Shown here: positions 15,301 through 20,952 of the stretch, one piece after another | Numbering within the stretch: position 1 is the stretch's first letter | Layout of the letters: the number at the start of each line of letters is the position of its first letter | From: Calditrichaceae bacterium | GTDB lineage: Bacteria > Calditrichota > Calditrichia > RBG-13-44-9 > J075 | Assembly (NCBI GenBank): GCA_013360445.1 | Contig: JABWBP010000077.1 | Span: 1 to 35,321, forward strand | Length of the DNA: 35,321 nucleotides | Reading direction: 5' to 3' | Translations under genes and position numbers: made by a program | The notes under the pieces: generated by a model | Databases searched by the model: none | Told to the model about the DNA's origin: nothing | Seen by the model: only the letters and a program-made list of their open reading frames with translations

Positions 15301-17781
15301 ACCGCTGTCCAGGTGGGCGACAGCAGTTTTTCCTACCTCCCTGCGGCAAACTTCTTCGGGTTAGATTCTTTCTTCTATTCCATTACCGATGAAAGCGGCG
15401 CGACCGACAACGCCGGGGTTTTCGTCGAAGTGCAGTCGGTGAACGATCCCCCGGTGATCACCTCGCCCCTGCCCGACCTTGCCTTCCCGGAAGACGGCAG
15501 CGCGGTTCTGAACCTGGCCAATCACGCCAGCGACGCGGACAATACCCCCGCGCAATTGAGCTGGATCGCGGAAGTGATCGCCGCGCAAAGCGCAGAGCGC
15601 ATGGCGCATGGCGCATGGCATAAGCCCTTCCTTTCGGGAAAGCCCGGGGCGCAGGGTGCAGAAGGTTGGGAGAGCGAGAGCATAAACCGCTATGCTCATA
15701 GCGCTATGCGCTATGCTTCTGGTGTCGAAGTCGATCCGGAAGATTTGCAAATCGCCATCAACCCGGCTACCCAGGTTGCGGTTTTCAGCGCTGCCGGGGA
15801 CAGCAGCGGCGTTTTCACGGTAGTTTTCACGGTCAGCGATCCCGGGGGGCTGTGGGACAGCGATACCATTACCGTGACGGTTAGCGCGGCGGGCGATCCG
15901 CCCTTCGTGGCCAATCCCATACCGGATTTGGAGTTCCCGGAAGATAGCGGGCCGGTCATTGCAGCCGCAAATCTCCACGAGGTGTTTTCCGATCCCGATC
16001 CCGGCGCGGCGCTCTCCTTCAGCGCCTTTTCGGATAACCCCGATATTCAGCCGGCCCTGCAGGGAGCAAGCCTGGCAGTTTCCTCCTCTCCCAATTTCTT
16101 CGGCGGCGGGAACGTCATCGTTTCCGCCAGCGACGGAACCCGCACGGTCGCCAGCGACACCTTCGCGGTTACGGTCACCCCGGTGAACGATCCCCCGGCC
16201 ATCAGCGGGCTGCCCGACGTTACCTTCCCGGAGGACGGCAGCTACAGCCTCGATCTGGATGAGTGGGTGAACGACGCGGATAACGATCCCGCGGAGCTTT
16301 CCTGGTCGGCGCAGGTGCTCGGGGCGCAGGGAACGAATTCCCCCGGCGCAAGAACCGCCAATCTTCAATCTTCAATTTTCAATCGCCAACCCGCCCCCGG
16401 CGGAATCGAGGTGGACACCAGCGATTTGCAAATCAGCATCGATCCGCTGACCCATGCGGCGGTGTTCACCGCGACCACGGATTCCGCGGGGATTTTTACC
16501 GTAAAATTCACCGTCGCCGACCCGCAGGGGCTGGCAGACGCGGATACCATTCTGATTACCGTAACCGGCGCCAACGACCCGCCCGCGCTGCTGAATCCGA
16601 TCCCCGATCTCAGCTTCCCGGAAGACAGCGGGCCGCAAATCGCGGCTGCGAACCTGGACGCGGTATTTTTCGATCCCGACCCCGGCAGCGCTTTCGTTTT
16701 TAGCGCAACTTCGGATAACCCCGACATTCTGGCCTGGGTGCAGAACGACAGTTTGTGGGTGGAGGGAACCCTGAATTACTTCGGCGAGGGGAGCGTGGCG
16801 GTAATGGCGGACGACGGGGAATTTGCCGTTAGCGACACGTTTACGGTGGCGATTACCCCGGTAAACGATCCCCCAACCCTGATTTCGCCTATTGCGGATC
16901 TCGCCTTTCCCGAAGACGGCGGGCCGCGCTTAGCCGCCGCCAGCCTGGCGGCCATTTTCCACGATCCCGATCCCGGGGCCGGCCTCAGTTTCAGCCTCAG
17001 CTCCGACAATCCGGATATCCAGGCGCTGCTTGCGGGAGACAGCTTAACGGTCGTTTCCTCCCTGAATTACTTCGGCCAGGGGCAGGTTAGCGTGATTGCT
17101 TATGACGACGGGGGGCTGGCCGCGGGAGATACCTTCACGGTCATCATCCTGCCGGTAAATGACCCCCCGGAAATCGCCGGGCTGCCGGATTCGCTAAGCC
17201 TGCCGCCGGACTCCTCCGCGTCGCTGAGCCTGTGGGATTTTGTGGAAGACGTGGAGACGCCGGATTCCCTGTTGAGCTTTACTTTTTCCGCCTCTAACAA
17301 CGGCGTGCTCTACAGCTACCACCCCGGCGACGGAACGCTGGCGCTATCCACGGCCCCGGGATTCTTAGGAGAGATGCTGCTCAGCATCACCGCGGCCGAC
17401 CCGGAAGGCGCGTTTGCGCAGGATACTTTGCGGGTGGTGGTCAACATCGCGGTGGGGATTGGCGAACTGCCGGTGGGGGAGATTCCGGGAGATTTTGCAC
17501 TGGAGCAGAATTATCCCAATCCGTTCAACCCGGAAACAGCGATCAGCTATCAGCTATCCTCAACGAGGCAGGCAGCTATCAGCAAAGTGAATTTGCAGAT
17601 TTATGATGTGGCCGGGCGGCTGGTGCGCACCCTGGTCAGTGAAGATAAAGCGCCGGGAAGATATGTCGTTAGCTGGGATGGTACGGACGACCGCGGCGCG
17701 CTGGTCGCCAGCGGGGTGTACCTCTACCGCTTGGAGGCCGGCGCTTACCGGGCGGCGCGGAAGATGATTTTGTTGAGGTGA
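12301..17781 (+). CDS. Giant exported beta-helix / cadherin-like protein with T9SS-type sorting domain
   Basis: The 1826-residue protein starts at an ATG with a good ribosome binding site and has a signal peptide ending PGIAQ (about residue 26). Residues about 27-880 hold four roughly 200-residue beta-helix repeats related to the upstream paralogue, then the same SPGVLSVAGAYAQS block. From about residue 960 there are about seven cadherin/Ig-like domains, most opening with the VNDPP...FPEDG pattern. Residues from about 1737 form the type A C-terminal sorting domain (NYPNPFNPETAISY ... SGVYLYRLEAG ... RKMILLR), which in Bacteroidota directs export through the type IX system. Three repeat-like segments lie in frame at 15589-15720, 16330-16398 and about 17539-17584. 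It is probably a surface adhesin; ligand unknown. Confidence 0.9.
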   Translation: MRRACDLVYYSLMVLVFGVLAIPGIAQTKYTWSVGSGDWHVPGNWNPQGVPGPADSAAINSGAATLSADAEVGGFSLTGGILNGGGRLNVTGLVIWAGGKLEGSDSVVVAPGAALRISGDNVKELNTRSLLNRGNAIWSGAGKIGLRNGAQLLNDAGATFEIQNDANIESFIPGGGSFINAGTIFKSAGNSTSLIDVAFSATGPITINSGAMMLKKNSSLGGTAVAVGTGSEFEFNGAAHALNSVVFEGGGTVEIVNAAVAVSGAAAAFAPGLTLTLRESNAILSAGAPVTVNGNLRWERGTIQGPAPVTVNGALEISGANARKLDGAALKNNGAAAWSGSGSIKLVNGAALRNEAGATFDLAVDAIVEYLEPGGGSFLNYGTLAKSGGNGQAAVKVYFENHGTANIASGAFQLTKGGLHSDAVFNIAAGSLLDFNGGSQTLEGVVFSGNGSVQFSKDNITVDGDGATIESGVTATMSAAKLQCDEDLSIQGIFYWTNGVITGSEDINARGEFHFSGNDFKDLNGLTLNNYELMTWSGSGAIKLKNSAKISNKSGATFDIQNDALMDYVLADNGGSFENKGVMTKSAGSGVSYIDAVFVNTGDVNAHSGTLRFERGSPNNSTGDFHTTTGNTLVFAERNFAFNNADFTGNGTVRIEDATLLINSSGLDVSSSVTVNMDNNLAVIDGEGTLLVKGALNWGRGVARGTGELKITGKLNFSGDYSRTLNGKLLNNSGDIVWSGPGAIRLENSAQIANQAGAVFEIHNDAAINFVAPNGGSIQNFGVFLKKNSAGLSTVGVDFINAGVTEVESGVLKFTHLLSNESGGEIRGNGTLDLIAATFANNGALSPGMSPGVLSVAGAYAQSPGGALNVELAGLSAGSQYDRLAVSGAANLDGALNITLAQNFTPAEGDEFTILTHASRSGQFSEVNGPAIAGYPMFEVNYEPAGITLTAVRLSAGLTAVNDYAATAEDQGTSLNVLRNDNASIGNHLSITGHTSPAHGTAVQVGDSSFSYLPAANFFGLDSFFYSITDESGATDNAGVFVEVQSVNDPPVITSPLPDLAFPEDGSAVLNLANHASDADNTPAQLSWIAEVIAAQSAERMAHGAWHKPFLSGKPGAQGAEGWESESINRYAHSAMRYASGVEVDPEDLQIAINPATQVAVFSAAGDSSGVFTVVFTVSDPGGLWDSDTITVTVSAAGDPPFVANPIPDLEFPEDSGPVIAAANLHEVFSDPDPGAALSFSAFSDNPDIQPALQGASLAVSSSPNFFGGGNVIVSASDGTRTVASDTFAVTVTPVNDPPAISGLPDVTFPEDGSYSLDLDEWVNDADNDPAELSWSAQVLGAQGTNSPGARTANLQSSIFNRQPAPGGIEVDTSDLQISIDPLTHAAVFTATTDSAGIFTVKFTVADPQGLADADTILITVTGANDPPALLNPIPDLSFPEDSGPQIAAANLDAVFFDPDPGSAFVFSATSDNPDILAWVQNDSLWVEGTLNYFGEGSVAVMADDGEFAVSDTFTVAITPVNDPPTLISPIADLAFPEDGGPRLAAASLAAIFHDPDPGAGLSFSLSSDNPDIQALLAGDSLTVVSSLNYFGQGQVSVIAYDDGGLAAGDTFTVIILPVNDPPEIAGLPDSLSLPPDSSASLSLWDFVEDVETPDSLLSFTFSASNNGVLYSYHPGDGTLALSTAPGFLGEMLLSITAADPEGAFAQDTLRVVVNIAVGIGELPVGEIPGDFALEQNYPNPFNPETAISYQLSSTRQAAISKVNLQIYDVAGRLVRTLVSEDKAPGRYVVSWDGTDDRGALVASGVYLYRLEAGAYRAARKMILLR
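15589..15720. repeat. In-frame intergenic-type repeat inside the giant gene (insert 1)
   Basis: These 132 bases (44 codons) interrupt a cadherin-like domain between AEVIAAQ and GVEVDPEDLQI. They contain tandem GCGCATGG units on the left and GCTATGCGCTATGC units on the right, partly complementary, like intergenic hairpins. The sister domain lacks this sequence, and the length is a multiple of three, so the frame is kept. Confidence 0.8.
16330..16398. repeat. In-frame intergenic-type repeat inside the giant gene (insert 2)
   Basis: About 69 bases (23 codons) lie between AQVLGAQ and GIEVDTSDLQI of another cadherin-like domain, at the position equivalent to insert 1. The core atcttcaatcttcaatttt plus caatcgccaa matches the style of the hairpin repeat at 4185-4205, not the neighbouring coding sequence. 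Confidence 0.7.
17539..17584. repeat. In-frame AGCTATC repeat in the sorting domain (insert 3)
   Basis: The stretch has three copies of AGCTATC(A/C) around a gaggcaggcag block and encodes AISYQLSSTRQAAIS. Sorting domains normally pass from ISYQL to the next strand (VNLQIYDVAGR) in about five residues; here there are about ten. The excess loop is inferred to come from the repeat. Confidence 0.5.
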
Positions 17782-17830
17782 CTTGTTATTATGCAAGCGG
17801 GCACAATTTGAACCGGTTTGCTCAAAAACC

Positions 17831-17921
17831 AGCCACGAATGAACACAAATGAACACAAAGAAAAACAAGCACTTTCTAAAAAAACCATTCGTGATAATTC
17901 GTGAACATTCGTGGCTTTTTT
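17831..17921 (+). terminator. CACGAATGAACAC hairpin, probable bidirectional terminator
   Basis: Perfect 11-bp arms (agccacgaatg, 17831-17841, against 17906-17916), with further partly complementary ACGAAT/ATTCGT units between, are followed by T-rich sequence on the plus strand and by a TTTTT on the minus strand. It lies between the convergent genes ending at 17781 and 17938. The sequence belongs to a repeat style common in environmental bacterial spacers. Confidence 0.65.
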
Positions 17922-17937
17922 CTTATTTCGCAACAAT

Positions 17938-18504
17938 TCAAGAATAGAGCCACAGGAAAAACAGCGGCAGGAGAATGCCGATGGCGGTCAGCCAGGCGCC
18001 GCGCCCGGTAATTCCCTGTTTTCCCCGCAAAATAAACAGCCCGGTGACGGCCAGCAGCGCCAGGGCAACGGCGTAGAGGTCCGCGAAATAGGTCCACAAC
18101 CGTTTGGGATGGTTCAGGTGCAGAAAGTTGGTCTGGTAAATCAGCGGGCGGGTTCGCACGATCTCCTGCGCCGCTTCCCCGGTTCGTAAATTCACCTGGA
18201 TGGTACGGTTCCCCGCAAAAATCCGCAGGGTTTCCGGGTCCGGCCGGAAGGTGTTTTTATACTCCCCGGGCAGCCCCAGCCGGCGCAGGACTTCCCGCGC
18301 CAGGGCGTCATCTGTGTCCTCCGCGTAGTGCTCTACCGGCCCGACGAACGCGGTAGTGCGTTCGATTTTGTAATTGGGGTTCCAATCCTGAACGTGATTC
18401 ACCGCCACCCCGGAGATGGCGTAAATCAGGGTCAATCCCGCGCAGATATATCCCAGATCGCGGTGAATCGCACGGTTCCATTTCCGCCAGTTCGATTTTT
18501 TCAT
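17938..18504 (-). CDS. PepSY-associated transmembrane protein
   Basis: The 188-residue protein starts KKSNWRKWNRAIHRDLGYIC, the typical opening of PepSY-associated TM proteins, with a first helix at about residues 15-38 containing GYICAGLTLIYAISGVAVN. A periplasmic section of about 100 residues (with LGLPGEYKNTFRPDPETLRI and IQVNLRTGEA) precedes FLHLNHPKRLWTYFADLYAV and two more helices. Members are linked to iron/siderophore reductase systems, but the substrate is unknown here. The ribosome binding site is weak. It may share a transcript with the DUF4920 lipoprotein upstream, although a hairpin repeat lies between. Confidence 0.85.
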   Translation of the reverse strand: MKKSNWRKWNRAIHRDLGYICAGLTLIYAISGVAVNHVQDWNPNYKIERTTAFVGPVEHYAEDTDDALAREVLRRLGLPGEYKNTFRPDPETLRIFAGNRTIQVNLRTGEAAQEIVRTRPLIYQTNFLHLNHPKRLWTYFADLYAVALALLAVTGLFILRGKQGITGRGAWLTAIGILLPLFFLWLYS

Positions 18505-18531
18505 GCCATTTTTGTTGATTGGGGACGTTTT

Positions 18532-18602
18532 AGTGTTATAGTGTTCAGGTGTTTTGGTGTCTTGGCAACTCGAACACTATAACACCTGAACACCCAAACA
18601 CT
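18532..18602. repeat. AACACTATAACAC hairpin repeat
   Basis: Two 29-nt arms (18532-18560 and 18574-18602) are complementary with only the spacers between GTGTT units unmatched, separated by 13 nt. A broken relative lies at about 11655-11735. It separates the lipoprotein and PepSY genes and could weaken read-through. Confidence 0.8.
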
Positions 18603-18607
18603 GCTTT

Positions 18608-19144
18608 TTACCCTTTAATCTCCGCCCCCAGGCCGCGGATGCGCCAGATCGTCAGCGGACCCTGCACCGTGGTAGAGTCGAAGGGCAATCCCTTTTCCTC
18701 CGCCTGGTGCGCTTTCCATTTCAGGGCCTGCTCCGCGGTCAGGTCGATCCGTTCCACGGTTCCTTCCACTACGGCGCGGCTGCCCCGGGCGCTCAGGGGA
18801 AATACGATCTCCCCGTCATTCACCTTAACGGTGATGGTTTGATAGGGTTTATCGCTGGCTACTTCGATCCAGCAGCCCCGTTTCTGGCACACCTCCACCA
18901 CGTCGCCGCTGATGATCACTTTCCGCCCCTGGTACGCTTCCGGGGTTTCTAAAATTTGGGAAACGAGCACGGTATCGCCCGAACTGATGGCTTTGCCGTA
19001 GGTTCCCGCGGGATCGGCTTTTTGCAAGGCCGCGCTCTCCGCGGCTTCGGAGTGTTCCGGGGATTGTTGGGCGCTGTCGTCTTTACCGCAGCCGGCCAAT
19101 AGGATCAATAAAACCATCGAAAGTGCGCTAAACAGTTTTTTCAT
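18608..19144 (-). CDS. DUF4920 lipoprotein
   Basis: The 178-residue protein has a lipoprotein signal peptide with lipobox LLAGC (cysteine about residue 20), a Ser/Glu/Ala-rich linker, then a DUF4920 domain with VIISGDVVEVCQKRGCWIEV, the conserved cysteine pair of the family, and a VFPLSARG...VEGTV strand pattern. The domain has an OB-like look; two cysteines suggest metal or redox binding, but no function is proven. I used ATG 19144, with GGAG 7 bases upstream, rather than the ORF extension to 19216, which reads through stem-loop repeats. Confidence 0.88.
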   Translation of the reverse strand: MKKLFSALSMVLLILLAGCGKDDSAQQSPEHSEAAESAALQKADPAGTYGKAISSGDTVLVSQILETPEAYQGRKVIISGDVVEVCQKRGCWIEVASDKPYQTITVKVNDGEIVFPLSARGSRAVVEGTVERIDLTAEQALKWKAHQAEEKGLPFDSTTVQGPLTIWRIRGLGAEIKG

Positions 19145-19177
19145 CGTCGTCTCCGATTTTAGTTGGTGTTGAGGGGA

Positions 19178-19252
19178 GTGCAAAACTTCAGTTTTGCACG
19201 CATGGAATGAGTGCAAAGCTGAAGCTTTGCTCCAAAGGAGCCACTTCGTGGC
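19178..19252. repeat. Cluster of three small stem-loops (GTGCAAAAC type)
   Basis: Three perfect hairpins stand in a row: gtgcaaaac / gttttgcac (19178-19199), gcaaagct / agctttgc (19213-19230) and gccac-ttc-gtggc (19240-19252). Closely related modules recur at 34984-34996 and 35017-35038, and the ccac-ttc-gtgg stem is inside the element at 20755-20910. They lie between the DUF4340 and DUF4920 genes. Confidence 0.8.
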
Positions 19253-19262
19253 ACTCCAGCCA

Positions 19263-20627
19263 TCAGGAAGTTTTCGCTTTCACCAGGTCCGCCCGGGTGA
19301 GGCGCAGCTTTTTGAAGCTCTCTTCGGATATCACGTAATACCAGTTGGCAAACCGGTTGTTCAGCTCATCCACGGCCATTTGCCCGCGGGTGAATTTCTG
19401 CCGCCAGGCCTCGTGGGCGTCGTAAATTTCCTTGTTCCGGCGGTCGCCGTCGCTCCAGAGGCTGTCCGCCTTGTTCAGAAAATCGGTATTGGCCGGTTTG
19501 GGCGGCTCCTTCAACTGGGAAGGATCGAAGCTGGCGGTAATGAACAGGTAGCGGTTCTCCGCCGGGCCGGCGGGGCTCTGCCGCACCGTATCGCCGCCGG
19601 CGCTCACCTCGAAGCCGGTTCCGTAAGCCACTTCTCCGAAGCGCAGGGTATAAACCACCCCGTCCCCGGTGCGCGCCTGCATCTCGCCTTCGTTGGAGAG
19701 CAGGCTGCCGTCGCGGGCAAAATAATACCCCTTGCTTTGCAGGGAAAGCATATCCGGGGTGGTGATCTCCACCCCCGCCTCGCTCTTCTTCAAACTGTTG
19801 GAAAGCCCGGCCGGTTTGGGGCGCACGCCCACGATTTTCAGCTCGTCGAGGGTGGTGAGGAGGGTCGTGGCTTTGCTGTTATCTACTTCCTGGCCGGCGG
19901 ACATGCGGTCGGCGACCCATTTATCGCCCTCTTTTTTGAGGGTCAAGACGTCGCGCTGGTTTACACTGCCGGTGCGCTCGTTAATGGAATAATCCTTCAA
20001 AACGACCTGGTTGATGTCGTTTTTCTCCACTTTCAGCAAGTCCGCCTCGATCCAATCATTGAATTTGGTGGAGATATCCAGATCCACCCGGGCCGCGTAA
20101 ATCCGCTTCTGGCCGGGCATCCTCACAAAGTAAAATCCTTCCCGCTCCGGCACCGCTTTGCCGATGATGATGTCCGCCAGCACCTGTTCGTTGTTCCCGG
20201 TAATGGTCACGCGCTTCCCGCGCCCTTTGAGTGCAGTCGCGGTTTCGTCGATGGGATCGATTACCCCGCAGGCTTCCTGATCGGCCGCGTTATCGCTGCG
20301 GAAATCGTCCTTGCGCAGGGCAATCACCCCGGCGGCGGTTTTCGCCAGGCGCTCCTTGCCGTCCGCGGGGTAATCGTAGTGCGAGGGAATGGTCCACTTT
20401 CCCTGCGCAAACACCACTTTGAAGGGGATCGCTTCACCGGTTTCTTCATCATAGTTGATCACTTCCAGGGAAGTGGCTTCGTTGGGATCGGTAAAATTCG
20501 GGAAGAAGGGTTCTCCCTGGTCGAGAAAAGCGTTGGGAGTGACCTTTTTCGGGGCGGTCACAAACGCCAGCAGCGCCAGGGCGATGGCCGTTACGGCAAA
20601 TATCAGGGTTTTCTTTTTTTCGTTCAT
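19263..20627 (-). CDS. DUF4340 protein of a Gld-type ABC operon
   Basis: The 454-residue protein has an N-terminal anchor helix (KKKTLIFAVTAIALALLAFV) followed by periplasmic DUF4340-type sequence: short beta-rich repeats such as VVFAQGKWTIPSHYDYPADG and ITGNNEQVLADIIIGKAVPE, then FYFVRMPGQKRIYAARVDLD. DUF4340 genes usually follow GldG-like and ABC ATPase genes; the function is unknown but presumed to serve the transporter at the membrane. A ribosome binding site (TAGGAG) precedes ATG 20627. The 325-bp gap to the fusion gene is filled by repeats including a MITE, so the operon appears split by insertion. Confidence 0.87.
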   Translation of the reverse strand: MNEKKKTLIFAVTAIALALLAFVTAPKKVTPNAFLDQGEPFFPNFTDPNEATSLEVINYDEETGEAIPFKVVFAQGKWTIPSHYDYPADGKERLAKTAAGVIALRKDDFRSDNAADQEACGVIDPIDETATALKGRGKRVTITGNNEQVLADIIIGKAVPEREGFYFVRMPGQKRIYAARVDLDISTKFNDWIEADLLKVEKNDINQVVLKDYSINERTGSVNQRDVLTLKKEGDKWVADRMSAGQEVDNSKATTLLTTLDELKIVGVRPKPAGLSNSLKKSEAGVEITTPDMLSLQSKGYYFARDGSLLSNEGEMQARTGDGVVYTLRFGEVAYGTGFEVSAGGDTVRQSPAGPAENRYLFITASFDPSQLKEPPKPANTDFLNKADSLWSDGDRRNKEIYDAHEAWRQKFTRGQMAVDELNNRFANWYYVISEESFKKLRLTRADLVKAKTS

Positions 20628-20952
20628 GGCTGACTCCTACTTCAGACTCTTTTTTTTGACCGGATGAACCGGATGAACAGGATTCATTAACCAGTATATT
20701 ACGCCAGAAGAACACCTCATCCGGTAAATCCTGTTATCCTGTCAAAAAATCTTTGTTACTATTCAGCCACATGGTTCGATAAACTCACCATGCGAAGTTC
20801 ACAGAGGCCACAGAGGAAGAATTTTGGGTATCCACCACTTCGTGGAGAGCAAATTTTTCCATGTCTCTGTGTGCTCTGTGAACTCTGTGGCAAAATGCCT
20901 GAATAGTTACAAATCTTTTATGATTTACAGGATGTACCGGCCAGACAGGTTC
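20628..20952. other. Intergenic region with a hairpin repeat split by a MITE
   Basis: The region contains tandem CCGGATGAAC units at 20658-20684, a hairpin arm ccggtaaatcctgt at 20721-20734 and its complementary arm acaggatgtaccgg at 20927-20940. The MITE-like element at 20747-20918 sits between the two arms. No gene is seen here. Confidence 0.7.
20747..20918. mobile_element. MITE-like element with 8-bp target duplication, CACAGAG family
   Basis: Inverted ends GTTACTATTCAG (20755-20766) and CTGAATAGTTAC (20899-20910) match at 11 of 12 positions. The direct repeat AAATCTTT lies flush outside both ends (20747-20754 and 20911-20918), as expected of a target duplication. The 156-bp body has CACAGAG/CTCTGTG arms and a small CCAC-TTC-GTGG stem. 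Its right 61 bp is identical to 37-97 and a 27-bp block is shared with 11930-11956. It has no coding capacity. GTAA-ended TIRs with 8-bp duplications are also known in the IS66 family; a link is speculation. Confidence 0.85.
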
